Notes: generated from the sequence alone by a model not told the origin. A stretch of 42,859 bases of DNA from Myxococcales bacterium (GCA_947483555.1 CANKMW010000085.1:1-42859); one strand, 5' to 3'; shown: positions 26,969 to 39,743, counted from the first letter of the stretch. A program made the numbers and translations.

Positions 26969-29900
26969 CTACCGGATGAAGACCCCGGCGTTGACGACGT
27001 CGGGGTCGACGCGGATCAGCTGACCCCGGGTGTTGACGGCGCTCGAACCGGTGGCCACCGGATCGATGTCACCCTCGTCGACGATCCACACCGCACCGTC
27101 GGGGGAGCGCACGATGCGTGACGGGAAGACGGTGACCAGGCCGCCGGCGGCCTGGGTCGCGAACCCGGCGACGAGATGGAAGCCGAAGGCGAAGCCCGGA
27201 TAGACGGTCGGGATGCCGACCCGGCTGCCACCGCGGTCGTGGCGGCACTGGGCGTCGCCGGGATAGGTCGGATCGGTGACGTGCAACGTCATCACGTGGT
27301 TGCGGAACCGGATCGCCTCGACCGGCTGGGTCCTGAACACGCCCACGGTGGAGGCCACCTCGCAGCTCCCGGCCAGGTAGTCGGGCACCAGCTCGGTGTG
27401 GTCGACCGTGGTCTTGCACGGGTTGGGCAGGACGTCGGCGACCCCGGTCCCGGTGCAGGCCGGGGCGGCCAGCGGGATGCGCCCGATCTGGAGCGGATTG
27501 GCGCTCGGATCCTGCACGCACTGCCCGCCGGTTCCTTCGACGACGCGGTGCACGTACCCGGTGCGGTCACCGATCGCGACCAGCGCGTCGGTGGCGTGCA
27601 ACGAATACCGTTGCAGTCCGCCCAGACAGGCCGCCGGGGGGATGGTGCCCTCGATGCAGTAGCCGCCCGAGCACACGGTGCCGTCGTCGCAATCGCTCTC
27701 GTCGACACACGTCATCTGGCAGCGACTGATGCCGGGCGCCCGGGTCGGATCGGGCTCGCAGGCCCAGCTCCGGTCAGCGGCTGGCGTCACATCATCCACC
27801 GGGTGATCGCCCGAGGTCAGGGTCGCCTCGTAGTCGGCGAGCTCCTCGCACTGCGCCACCGACGTGCAGCCGGTGACCGGGGAGGTGCGGAGCACGCGGC
27901 GGCGTTCGGACATGACGAGCTGTCCGGCGTTCGAGCGCTGGACGGCGTACTTGCGGACCGAGACCAGGAAGTCGCGACAGGCCGGGGCCAGCGTGTCGAT
28001 CCGATCGGACGGCAGGCACGAACCGCTGGTCACGGTCGCGTCGGGGTGCACGTAGCAGGTCTCGCCGAGGCCGCATTGCCGATCGCCCTGCCCCGGATCG
28101 CAGCCGCGGAACTGGACATGGTCGAACGGCTCGACACCGGCGGCGCAGAATGGACGTGACGGATCGAGGACGTTGATCGCCCCGCCACCGACGGTGACCT
28201 GACCGGCGCGCACCGCGGGGCCATCGACCGCCGACGACGCGGTATCGAGCGACAGCGAGCCCTCCCACTGGAACGACCAGTCCTCCTCGAAACGCAGGCC
28301 GCGCAGGTCGGGGAAGACATCGTCGCGCACCAGCGGCGAGCTCGCGAACATCACGTCGGGCAACGCGCGCTCGCTGTCGATGCCGGTACACATGAGCTGG
28401 CGCAGGTAGGGCATGTGGAAGCCCTTGTTGTTGGCGATCTCGGCCGAGGTCACGAAGCTGGTCGGCACCCGTTCGGCGCGCGGACCGCCCTCGATCCCGT
28501 CGCTGGTCAGCGGCCCGGTGTCGTCGCACAGCGGCTCGGGCACCGTGGCCGTGGTGGCGGCGATGGCGTCGCGCCTGGAGACGGCGTCGCGGAGCTGGTG
28601 CGGCATGGCGAGCGCCAGCTGGCTGGCCAGCGGTGACGCGCTGTTGTGGGTGTCGTTGTAGTTGTCGTCGTCGATGTTGGCCACGTACGTGATGCCGCTG
28701 GTCGCGGTGATGAAGGCGAAGTAACCGATGAGGGTCGCGGGCGCCGGATCGGCCGCGATCTGGTCGACCCCGCTCTCGGTGACCACCACCGACAGCGGGG
28801 CGTCGTCGCCGGGGAGCTCGATGCCCGGACCGCGCGCGAACGCGCGCCGCGGCGGGGTGCCGACCTGACCGGGCTGGTAACAGGTGAAGTCGGTACCCTG
28901 GGTCACGTCGCGCACGAAGCGCGGATCGACCTGGGTGTCACACTCGTGGTCGCGATTGCGAACCTCGGCGACCCGGACGGTGCCGTCGTCGGCGACCGCA
29001 TACACGAACTGCGCCGCCCGCTGCGGGCTGACGCCGTCGTCGTCCCACCCGCTGCTGCCGGTCATGTCGATCACGCCGCTGATCGCCACGTCGATCACGC
29101 CGACGTCGCCCTCGAGCTCGACCTGTTCGACGGCGACGGGCAGATAGCCAATGTCGAGATCGACGACCGTGATCACCGGCCGGTTGTCGAGCCCGATCGC
29201 GAGCCGGCGGGTCCCGGAGACATCGTCGCGCTTCAGATCGAGCGTGACCGGGCGGCCGCCGTCGGCGCTCGGCATGCGCATCCCGCACTCGGCCGGACAG
29301 GTCAGGTTGCCGTCGCCGATGGTCGCCGTGCCGGTGGCGTCGAACCGGATGCTGGCCACCGCCACGCCGGTGCCGGCGTCGACGACCGCGACCGCGTGGC
29401 AGGCCGGGTAGGCGATGTAGACCACGCCCTGCGGGCCGGCCGGGCACGCGACGCCGATCTCGTGGTCACGGACATCGGCGACCATCGCCGCCGGTCGCGC
29501 CAGCAGCGGCGTCCCGCCCGCGGTGGTGAGCGACTGCTTGCGGACCAGGGAATCGTTCGAGTTGGCGACGATGCGGTCGACGTCGATCACCGAGACGTCG
29601 CAGCTGCCGGCGTTCGCGGTCATCATGAAGCAACCCGACGGATCGGCCGCGATCGCGACCGGCAGCGACCCCACCGAGAGCGCGTTCTTGCCCGGCACCA
29701 GCGGGTCGCCATCGCGGACGAAGATCTCCGAGTTCTGGTAGCCGGCACCATCACCGTGGACGTTGGCCTGGGCCACCGCCACCGTGCCGGAGGTCGATTG
29801 CAGCGCGAACACGAACCATTTCATCCCCGGTCCCAGCGTCGCCTGGCCGGGCAGATCCTCCTGGCCGGTCGGCGCGTTGTCCGGATCGTCGCCGTTGTCG

Positions 29901-30142
29901 CTCGGCGTCAGCGCCGGGCCGGTGCGCTGCACGCACGACGCCAGCGGGTGGGGCTGGAAGATCAACGGGTCGGCGTCCTGAGCGCCGTCGCCGCCGGTGA
30001 TCCGCATCCGGCCGTGGCACGCGAAGGCGACGTCGACCGGTCGGTTGAGGTTCTGGACGTCGAGCTCCTCCTGGCTGGACGAGCCACAGCTCGCCGCCAG
30101 CGCGGCGACCGCCAGCGCGGATAGATCAGTCAGGCGACTCAC
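26969..30142 (-). CDS. large Cys-rich lipoprotein with beta-propeller-like repeats
   Basis: The 1057-residue product has a signal with lipobox 'ALAASC' (Cys near 19), then repeated segments of propeller style: 'LPVAIAADPSGCFMMTANAG', 'VSVIDVDRIV', 'PVITVVDLDIGYLPVA' and 'AQFVYAVADDGTVRVAEV'. The second half contains Cys-rich modules common in myxobacterial surface proteins ('CGLGETCYVHPDA', 'CVDESDCDDGTVCSGGYC'). Many cysteines suggest disulphides in the periplasm or on the surface. The GTG start overlaps the stop of the upstream lipoprotein by 4 bp (GTGA), implying 1:1 synthesis and perhaps a complex. Function unknown. Confidence 0.85.
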   Translation of the reverse strand: MSRLTDLSALAVAALAASCGSSSQEELDVQNLNRPVDVAFACHGRMRITGGDGAQDADPLIFQPHPLASCVQRTGPALTPSDNGDDPDNAPTGQEDLPGQATLGPGMKWFVFALQSTSGTVAVAQANVHGDGAGYQNSEIFVRDGDPLVPGKNALSVGSLPVAIAADPSGCFMMTANAGSCDVSVIDVDRIVANSNDSLVRKQSLTTAGGTPLLARPAAMVADVRDHEIGVACPAGPQGVVYIAYPACHAVAVVDAGTGVAVASIRFDATGTATIGDGNLTCPAECGMRMPSADGGRPVTLDLKRDDVSGTRRLAIGLDNRPVITVVDLDIGYLPVAVEQVELEGDVGVIDVAISGVIDMTGSSGWDDDGVSPQRAAQFVYAVADDGTVRVAEVRNRDHECDTQVDPRFVRDVTQGTDFTCYQPGQVGTPPRRAFARGPGIELPGDDAPLSVVVTESGVDQIAADPAPATLIGYFAFITATSGITYVANIDDDNYNDTHNSASPLASQLALAMPHQLRDAVSRRDAIAATTATVPEPLCDDTGPLTSDGIEGGPRAERVPTSFVTSAEIANNKGFHMPYLRQLMCTGIDSERALPDVMFASSPLVRDDVFPDLRGLRFEEDWSFQWEGSLSLDTASSAVDGPAVRAGQVTVGGGAINVLDPSRPFCAAGVEPFDHVQFRGCDPGQGDRQCGLGETCYVHPDATVTSGSCLPSDRIDTLAPACRDFLVSVRKYAVQRSNAGQLVMSERRRVLRTSPVTGCTSVAQCEELADYEATLTSGDHPVDDVTPAADRSWACEPDPTRAPGISRCQMTCVDESDCDDGTVCSGGYCIEGTIPPAACLGGLQRYSLHATDALVAIGDRTGYVHRVVEGTGGQCVQDPSANPLQIGRIPLAAPACTGTGVADVLPNPCKTTVDHTELVPDYLAGSCEVASTVGVFRTQPVEAIRFRNHVMTLHVTDPTYPGDAQCRHDRGGSRVGIPTVYPGFAFGFHLVAGFATQAAGGLVTVFPSRIVRSPDGAVWIVDEGDIDPVATGSSAVNTRGQLIRVDPDVVNAGVFIR

Positions 30143-31461
30143 GAGCGGACTCCGATGCGCATGACCACGCGATAGAAACTTGCCGACGCCGGATCGAGAT
30201 CGACCACGGCGATCGAGTCCTCGAGGAACGTCGACACGAACAGCAGCTGGCGGGTCTCGGCGGCCGCCAGTCCGAACGGGCCCCGCCCGACGCTGGTGAC
30301 CGCCTCGACCGCGCTGGCGCCGCGCGGGTCGACGACGTAGAGCTCACCGCTCTGGAAACAGGTCACGAACGCGCGCTCGCCGGCGCCACCGTCGGCGACC
30401 AGGACGCTCGACGCCTCGCGGCAGATGTCGGTGGCGCCCTGCAGGCGGTTGCGCGGCACGCCGGTGGCGCCGAGCTGGGTGTCGTAGATCATCAGCGACG
30501 GTGGCGCACGATTGATCATGTAGGCGCGATCACCGGTGGCGCCGAACGCCACGCCGCGCGAGTCGCTCGACGATCCGCCGGCACCGCCGACGCCGTTGAG
30601 GAAGAAGTAGCTCGACGGGACCAGGAACGGCAGGCCGCCGGCCTCGCGGGCGATGCTGACCATCTGGATGCGATCCTCGGTGCGGCTCTGGACGTAGATG
30701 ATGTTGCCGTCGCCCGGCTGGCGGCCGGCCACGCCGGTCGCGCCGCGAGCGGTCCCGCTGCCGCCGAACAGCCCGGAGACCGCGTCGGCCAGCACCGGCG
30801 TGCCCGCCGACGGCGAATCGACCAGCGACACCGTCCCCGAGCTGAGGTGGGTGACCACCGCGATCTCGGCCACCGAGTCGACGTAGACCGCGAACGGTTC
30901 GGCCGGCAACTCGGGCAGCTCGGCGTCGTCGCGGAGCCGGGTCAGGCGGTGGTCGCCGTCGCACAGCTCGAAGCCCTGGCCGCCGCCGCACGACAGCGCG
31001 CGCGCCGCGCCGTCCCACTCGACCCAGGTCACCGACGGGTCGCCGCGCACCGGCACCAGCAGGCGCAGGTTGCCGCCGCCCTTGTCCTGCACGCCCAGCG
31101 CGCTGGTGAAGTTGCCGATCCGCACCCCGCCGCCACCGATGAGGAAGCCGGCTTCCTCGCACTCGATGGTCCCGGTCGACTCCTGATCGGCGGTGCACCC
31201 GTCCGCGATCTCGCCGCTGGTCTTGTACGCGGTGACCACGCGGTCGACGGTCTCGACGTCGATGGCGGCGATGGTGCCCGAGTCGTAGCGGAGGTCCGAG
31301 TTGGCCGAGGTGACGAACAGCACCCCATCGTCGGGGCTCATGGCCATGCCGGTCGGGAAGTACAGCTCGTTCTCGGGCGGACGGACGTCTTCCGCGGACG
31401 CCGTGCAGGCCGCGAGCACGAACGCGAAGGTGGAGGCGCGCGGGATCATTGCCGGGATCAT
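30139..31461 (-). CDS. lipoprotein with YncE/beta-propeller-like repeats
   Basis: The 440-residue product (436 from the second ATG at 31449) has a short signal with lipobox 'VLAAC', then 'ELYFPTGMAMSPDDGVLFVT', 'SDLRYDSGTIAAIDVETVDR', 'VAVVTHLSSGTVSLVDSP'-type blades and a final 'LLFVSTFLEDSIAVVDLD'. These are YncE-like propeller blades. The longer open frame upstream is not coding. It shares an operon and fold type with the 1057-residue lipoprotein downstream, coupled by GTGA. No enzymatic motif is seen; a surface scaffold or binding role is inferred. Confidence 0.82.
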   Translation of the reverse strand: MIPAMIPRASTFAFVLAACTASAEDVRPPENELYFPTGMAMSPDDGVLFVTSANSDLRYDSGTIAAIDVETVDRVVTAYKTSGEIADGCTADQESTGTIECEEAGFLIGGGGVRIGNFTSALGVQDKGGGNLRLLVPVRGDPSVTWVEWDGAARALSCGGGQGFELCDGDHRLTRLRDDAELPELPAEPFAVYVDSVAEIAVVTHLSSGTVSLVDSPSAGTPVLADAVSGLFGGSGTARGATGVAGRQPGDGNIIYVQSRTEDRIQMVSIAREAGGLPFLVPSSYFFLNGVGGAGGSSSDSRGVAFGATGDRAYMINRAPPSLMIYDTQLGATGVPRNRLQGATDICREASSVLVADGGAGERAFVTCFQSGELYVVDPRGASAVEAVTSVGRGPFGLAAAETRQLLFVSTFLEDSIAVVDLDPASASFYRVVMRIGVRS

Positions 31462-31562
31462 GGCAAGACGGTTGGACCTGGGAAGGGCGCCCGTGGTTGC
31501 CCCGCCGTGAGCGTGGTCACGGATCGGACACCGGCGTGGGCGTGGGGATGGGCGCGAAGAAC

Positions 31563-34216
<2,654 letters not shown>

Positions 34217-34220
<4 letters not shown>

Positions 34221-36404
34221 GACGGACCCGCCGATGGAGCGGCGGTGGCACCGGCGGCCAGGCGGAAGTCGGCGATGGCGGCGAACGGCGCCAGCATCCG
34301 CTGCAGGAGCGACAGCCGGTTCTCGCGGACGTCGGGGCGCGGATCCATCACCATCACCCCGCCCTTGTCGAAGAACGCGGCCACGGTCGGCTGCAGCTCG
34401 ACCAGGATCGCGAACATGTCGCGGTACGCCTGGTCCGCGATGGCGCCGTCCAGGCGCTCGGTCACGGCAACAAACGCGCTCCACAGCCGGTGCTCGACGT
34501 TGCCGTCGGCCTCGAACAAGGCCGGCTTGACCTCGCCCGAGATCGTGATGTCCTTGCCCCCGGCGTCGTCGAGAATGTTGGCGATCCGCTTGAACACCTC
34601 GCGGGCCGCGGCCGGCACCGCGGCCAGCGCGCGGGCGCGCAGCCGGGCGTCGCAGACGTCATCGAAGCCGGCGCCGAGCGCGGCATCGACGTCGAGCGCG
34701 GCCAGGCCCTCGTCGATGAGCAGCGTGCGCAGCCGGCCACGGAAGAACTCGTGGAGCTCGCCACAGTCGGTGTCGGTGATCTCGACCTTGCCGGCGAACT
34801 GCTGGGCCGCCACCTCGATCAGGTAGTCGAGCGACACCGGCCAGCCGTGCCCGGCCCCGATCGCGGCGCGGCGACCGCCCTTGCCGAGGTCGAGGTTGAC
34901 GGCGAGGATCGCGTTGGCGGCGCGGCGCAGGCCGTACGGATCGGCCGAACCGGTCGGCTCGAGGCCGGTGCCGAAGCAGCCGACCAGGGTGTCGATGCGA
35001 TCGGCGATGCCGATCACCGCCCCCGCGATCCCGTCCGGCAGCGGCGCGCCGGCGCCGCGCGGCAGGTAGTGCTCGGCGACCGCTTGACCGACCTGCGCCG
35101 CGACGTCGACCCAGGCCGGATCCGCGGCCAGGGCGCGGCGGACGTAGTGACCGCCCATGATGCCCTGCAGCTCGGGCAACTCACCGACCACGCCGGTGAG
35201 CAGATCGCTCTTGCACAGCGTGGCAGCTCGTCCGACCACCCGGGCGTCGACGGTGACGCGCTCGGCGACGCTGGCCACGATGCCCTCGATGCGGCGGATC
35301 TTGTCGCCGGTCGAGCGCGCGGCACCCAGCTTGGCCTGGAACACGACGTCGTCGAGCCGGGCCCGCAACACGTCGAGGTCTTTCTTCTGATCCTCGGCGA
35401 AGAAGAAGCGAGCGTCCGCGAGGCGTGCGGCCAGGACCCGCTCGTTGCCGGCCCGCACCACCGCGGCGTCGCGCGTCACGGTCGCCGCCATGGTCACGAA
35501 CCGGGGCGCCAGCGGGCGCCCATCGCCGCCCCCTTCGCGCATCGCGAAGTAGCGCTGATGGTTGCGCATGGTCGTGATCAGCACCTCCTCGGGCACCGCC
35601 AGGAAGGCCGGATCGAAGCCGCCCGACACGCCGACCGGGTACTCGCACAGGCCGGTGACCTCGTCGAGCAACGCGGGGTCAGGGATGACGGTGGCGCCGG
35701 TCTCCCGCTCGATGCGCTCGATCTCGGCCGTGATGAGGCCCCGGCGCTGGTCGGGATCGACGATCACGAACGCCGCCCGCAGGGTCTCGACGTAGCGTTC
35801 GGCGGCCGCGATCTCGACCGCGCCGGTGGCCAGGAAGCGGTGGCCCTGGCTGTGGCGCCCGGCGGTGACCGCGCCCCACCGCACCGGGACGACCTGGTCG
35901 CCCCACAGCGCCACCAGCCAGTGCAGCGGCCGCACGAACGTGGTCTCGCCCCAGCCCCAGCGCATCGACTTCGGCCACGGCAAGGCCCCGATCAGGCCGC
36001 CGAGCAACTCGGGCAGGACCTCCAACGTGGGGCGGCCGGCCACCTGCCGGGTCGCGACCACGTAGAGCCCCTTCTTGCCCGGCACCTCGGCCTTCTCGAG
36101 CGCCGCGGCGTCGACACCATTCTTGTGCGCGAACCCGAGCGCGGCGCGAGTCGGCGCGCCATCGGGCCCGAACGCGGCGCCGATCGGCGGACCGACCACG
36201 CGCTCGCGAAGATCCGGTTGCCGCTCGGGCAAGCCGCGCACCACCAGCGTCACGCGCCGCGGCGTTCCGAGCGCCACCACCTCGGCGGCGGTGAGGCGGG
36301 CGTCGGCCAGTCGAACCCGCGCCAGCCCCGGCAACTCGGCCAGCGCCCGCGCCAGCATGCGCGCCGGGATCTCCTCGCAGCCGATCTCGAAGACCAGCTC
36401 GCGG

Positions 36405-36415
<11 letters not shown>
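34217..36415 (-). CDS. glyS: glycyl-tRNA synthetase beta subunit
   Basis: The tRNA-binding subunit of the bacterial alpha2beta2 glycyl-tRNA synthetase. The 732-residue product (family about 690) has 'LVFEIGCEEIPARMLARAL' at the N-terminus, 'GPPIGAAFGPDGAPTRAALG', 'KSMRWGWGETTFVRPLHWLV', 'VPEEVLITTMRNHQRYFAMR', the HD-like part 'LCKSDLLTGVVGELPELQG' and 'DPYGLRRAANAILAV', and an anticodon-binding C-terminus. It overlaps glyQ by 11 bp upstream and ppdK by 4 bp downstream, so the three are one operon with coupled translation. Confidence 0.97.
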
Positions 36416-37409
<994 letters not shown>

Positions 37410-37419
37410 GTCGGCCTGT

Positions 37420-37443
37420 CCCGAGCCCGTCGAAGGGCTCGGG
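37420..37443 (-). repeat. perfect hairpin in the glyQ leader
   Basis: Arms CCCGAGCCC and GGGCTCGGG with a 6-nt GTCGAA loop: a 9-bp perfect stem, 10 nt before the glyQ ATG. With the predicted promoter (37481-37452) the mRNA would begin at or just before this stem. The core GTCGAAGGG is shared with the 43-bp repeats near 38116. Confidence 0.7.
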
Positions 37444-37451
37444 AGGCGCGG

Positions 37452-37481
37452 ACCGTAGCAAGCGACAAACGCCGCGGTCAA
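37452..37481 (-). promoter_or_regulatory. promoter of glyQ-glyS-ppdK
   Basis: On the minus strand: TTGACC (37481-37476), 18 bp, TACGGT (37457-37452). Transcription would start near 37445, at the edge of the leader hairpin. Confidence 0.55.
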
Positions 37482-37503
37482 GCTCGTAACCCCTTGCGAT
37501 CTC

Positions 37504-37533
37504 TTGACGTTCTTGCGTCTGCGCGGATAAGGT
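37504..37533 (+). promoter_or_regulatory. promoter of the PPC-like lipoprotein
   Basis: TTGACG (37504-37509), 18 bp, TAAGGT (37528-37533), then 6 nt to the ATG at 37540, so the transcript should start at or beside the start codon. The -10 is identical to that of lepA. Confidence 0.6.
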
Positions 37534-37539
37534 CGAGTC

Positions 37540-38088
37540 ATGACATCGCGCCGGGTCGGGCGGACCGTGACGCGGCTGGCGGCCGCGTTGGCGGCGGTCA
37601 GCGGCCTGGCCGTCGGCGGTTGCTCGCTCATCCTCGACTTCGACAAGCCGCCCGACGCCGGCCCCGCCGATGCCCCGGTGACCGATCTCGGCTGTATGGC
37701 CTTCGAGCCCAACGAGTCGCCGTCGGCGGCCACGGCGATCATCGCCGGGGATCAGGTGGCGGCGATCTGCGGCGCCGACACCGACTACTTCCGCTTCACG
37801 CTGACCGGCGCCGAGAGCCTGCTGGCGCGCATCACGTTCATGAACCGCAACGGCGCCGGCGACATCGACCTGCGGCTCCTCACCTCCGACGGCGCGATGA
37901 CGATCGACGAGTCGCGCACCTCGGCGGACGTCGAGGTGGTCATGTGCCCGGGGGGCAACATGTGCACCGGCGCGCTGCCCGCCGGCGACTACCTGCTCCA
38001 GGTGCTCGGCTTCAACGCTGCGGTGCAGTCGGAGTACACGCTGCACCTCGAGACCGGCGCCGCCCCGGTCGACGCCGGCGTCGACTGA
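37540..38088 (+). CDS. lipoprotein with pre-peptidase C-terminal (PPC)-like domain
   Basis: The 182-residue product has a signal peptide with lipobox 'AVGGC' (Cys28), a short Asp/Pro/Ala spacer, then a PPC-like jelly-roll: 'FEPNESPSAATAI', 'GADTDYFRFTLTGAESLLAR', 'GDIDLRLLTSDG', 'LPAGDYLLQVLGF' and 'SEYTLHLE'. PPC domains are usually the C-terminal modules of secreted peptidases; standing alone on a lipid anchor it may be a surface binding protein. Two cysteine pairs may form disulphides. It is monocistronic: divergent from glyQ and convergent with the sigma-DsbA frame, with a repeat pair in between. Confidence 0.85.
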   Translation: MTSRRVGRTVTRLAAALAAVSGLAVGGCSLILDFDKPPDAGPADAPVTDLGCMAFEPNESPSAATAIIAGDQVAAICGADTDYFRFTLTGAESLLARITFMNRNGAGDIDLRLLTSDGAMTIDESRTSADVEVVMCPGGNMCTGALPAGDYLLQVLGFNAAVQSEYTLHLETGAAPVDAGVD

Positions 38089-38115
38089 TCGCGTCCCTTC
38101 ACCGTCGAGACTCCT

Positions 38116-38158
38116 CCGGTGACCCTGAGCGAGGCGCGGAGCGCCGAGTCGAAGGGTC
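38116..38158. repeat. REP-like palindromic repeat, copy 1
   Basis: A 43-bp element with a 6-bp outer stem (GACCCT/AGGGTC) and a 5-bp inner stem (GGCGC, GGA loop, GCGCC). It matches copy 2 at 42 of 43 positions. It lies 28 bp after the PPC-lipoprotein stop, so it may terminate or protect the converging transcripts. Confidence 0.75.
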
Positions 38159-38174
38159 CGCGCCCCAGATTCCC

Positions 38175-38217
38175 CCGGTGACCCTGAGCGAGGCGCGGAG
38201 CGCCGAGTCGGAGGGTC
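38175..38217. repeat. REP-like palindromic repeat, copy 2
   Basis: Same 43-bp element as at 38116, in the same orientation with a 59-bp period; the one difference (A to G) breaks no stem. Its last bases supply two bases of the TGA stop of the sigma-DsbA frame. Confidence 0.75.
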
Positions 38218-39667
38218 AGCGCGCCCGCGCCAGCGCCAGCTCCTCGTCGACCACCGCGCGCAGCGTCTCGAGCGGTTGCGCGCCGACCACGACCTTGCCG
38301 TTGATCACAAAGGCCGGCACGCCGCGGAAGCCGTTGTCGATCGCCTCGGCGAGATCGGCGTCGACCATCGCAGCCAGCGCCGGATCGGCGAGGTCGGCTT
38401 CGAAGCGCGCCAGGTCGAGGCCGAGGTGGCGAGCGTGACCGACCATCGACGCCGCATCGAGCCGATCCTGGTTGGAGAACAGCAGCTCGTGCATCTCCCA
38501 GTAGCGGCCCTGGCGGTGCGCGGCCAGCGATGCGATGGCGGCCGGGCGAGCCTGGCGGTGACCGTCGAGCGGCATGTTCTTGACCACGATGCGCACGTCG
38601 CGCGGATACAGCGCCGCCAGATCGTGGACGGTGGCCACGGCGCGTTCGCAGTACGGGCACTGGAAGTCGACCAGCTCGACGATCGTCACCGCCGCCTGCG
38701 CCGGTCCCATCGCGGGCGCGCCGTCGATGCTCAGGCTGACGCGCTCGGGCTGCTCGGGCTCGGTGCCCGGCTGGCAGTTGCCGCGGTCGCAGTCGGTGGC
38801 AGCCGCCGCCGGCGCCGGGCGAGCGGCCCGCGGCGGCACCGCACGCGCCGGGGGAGCAGCACGGTGCGGGGCCGCCGCGGGCGCCAGACCGAACGCACTC
38901 GGGCCCTGGCCGGGCGCGGCGACGGCGTGCGCCGACGAGGGTTGCGCGACGGCGAACGGGGACCGCCCGCGCACCACCTGGACGGTGACGACGGTGCCGG
39001 CGGCGGCTGCGAGGACCAGGGCAAGCTTGGCGAACATGGAGGTCTCCTGGGTCGATGGATGGCGCGATGGATGGCGGGCAAGAGATGAGGGAACCGGGTC
39101 GCGCCCGGCGGCGGCGCCGCCTCGGCACGCCGCGAGGACACTGGTGAGCGCGAGCCGCAGCGCCTCGCGCGCGCGATGGAGCCGCGAGCGCACGGTCCCG
39201 ACCGGCACCGCTTCGATCGCGGCGATCTCGGCGTAGTCGAGGCCGTCCCATTCGTAGAGCGCGAGCGCGGCGCGCTGCGGGTCGGGGAGCGCCGCGATGG
39301 CCCGGGTCAGGTGCGCGGCTGGCGCCGCGCGATCGAGCGCCGCGGCGGGATCGCTCGCGCTGGCGTCGTGCAGATCGTCCAGGAGCACGCCGCTGCGGCG
39401 GCGCAGCACGCGGGCGCGGTCGTGACAGAGCCGACGGGCGATGCACAGGATCCAGCCGCGCAGCGACGCCGCGCCGGCCGGATCGAAGCGCTGGATGGCG
39501 CGGTGGACGCGGACGAACGTCTCCTGCGCCAGGTCCTCGCCGTCGCTACCGGCGAGCGCCGTGCATAGCGCCAACACCGGCCCGCGATAGGTCTCGACGA
39601 GCTGACGGAAGGCGGCGGAGTCGCCGAGGCGACAGGCCTCGAGGGTGGCCGGGGAGAGATCGTGCAT
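38216..39667 (-). CDS. ECF sigma factor domain in one open frame with a membrane DsbA-like domain
   Basis: The 483-residue frame has no internal stop. Residues 1-200 are an ECF sigma factor: region 2 ('EDLAQETFVRVHRAIQRFD', 'LRGWILCIARRLCHDRAR') and region 4 ('LPDPQRAALALYEWDGLDYA', 'VPVGTVRSRLHRAREALR'). A short Arg/Pro/Ser linker leads to Met211, which starts a hydrophobic helix ('FAKLALVLAAAAGTVVTV'), an Ala/Pro spacer, and a DsbA/thioredoxin-like domain with CPYC ('VDFQCPYCERA') and 'FRGVPAFVING' with the cis-Pro. Met211 has AGGAG 6 nt upstream, so the DsbA part may also be made alone (273 residues, 39037-38216). Start 39667 is preferred over the GTG at 39709, which lies inside an ECF-like -35 element. 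Confidence 0.85.
   Translation of the reverse strand: MHDLSPATLEACRLGDSAAFRQLVETYRGPVLALCTALAGSDGEDLAQETFVRVHRAIQRFDPAGAASLRGWILCIARRLCHDRARVLRRRSGVLLDDLHDASASDPAAALDRAAPAAHLTRAIAALPDPQRAALALYEWDGLDYAEIAAIEAVPVGTVRSRLHRAREALRLALTSVLAACRGGAAAGRDPVPSSLARHPSRHPSTQETSMFAKLALVLAAAAGTVVTVQVVRGRSPFAVAQPSSAHAVAAPGQGPSAFGLAPAAAPHRAAPPARAVPPRAARPAPAAAATDCDRGNCQPGTEPEQPERVSLSIDGAPAMGPAQAAVTIVELVDFQCPYCERAVATVHDLAALYPRDVRIVVKNMPLDGHRQARPAAIASLAAHRQGRYWEMHELLFSNQDRLDAASMVGHARHLGLDLARFEADLADPALAAMVDADLAEAIDNGFRGVPAFVINGKVVVGAQPLETLRAVVDEELALARAR
39035..39048 (-). promoter_or_regulatory. internal ribosome site and ATG for the DsbA-like part
   Basis: AGGAG (39048-39044), 6 nt, ATG (39037-39035) in the same frame as the sigma domain. 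The spacing is ideal. The following hydrophobic segment would be a normal N-terminal anchor if translation starts here. Confidence 0.65.
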
Positions 39668-39697
39668 GGACAGCCCCAAGCACGACGAGCGGCGCCG

Positions 39698-39705
39698 AAA
39701 GTTCC
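39698..39705 (-). promoter_or_regulatory. ECF-type -35-like element before the sigma gene
   Basis: GGAACTTT on the minus strand, matching the -35 of many ECF-sigma promoters, with CGTCGTG about 13 nt on. That spacing is short of the usual 15-17, so autoregulation is only suggested. Confidence 0.35.
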
Positions 39706-39743
39706 TCACCCACGCCGTTACCTGCGCGCGGGGGCGCCTATTC

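Noticed and set aside
38116..38217. Two spaced direct repeats considered as a CRISPR array
   Set aside because: Only two copies, a 16-bp gap and strong internal palindromes; no cas genes in the window.
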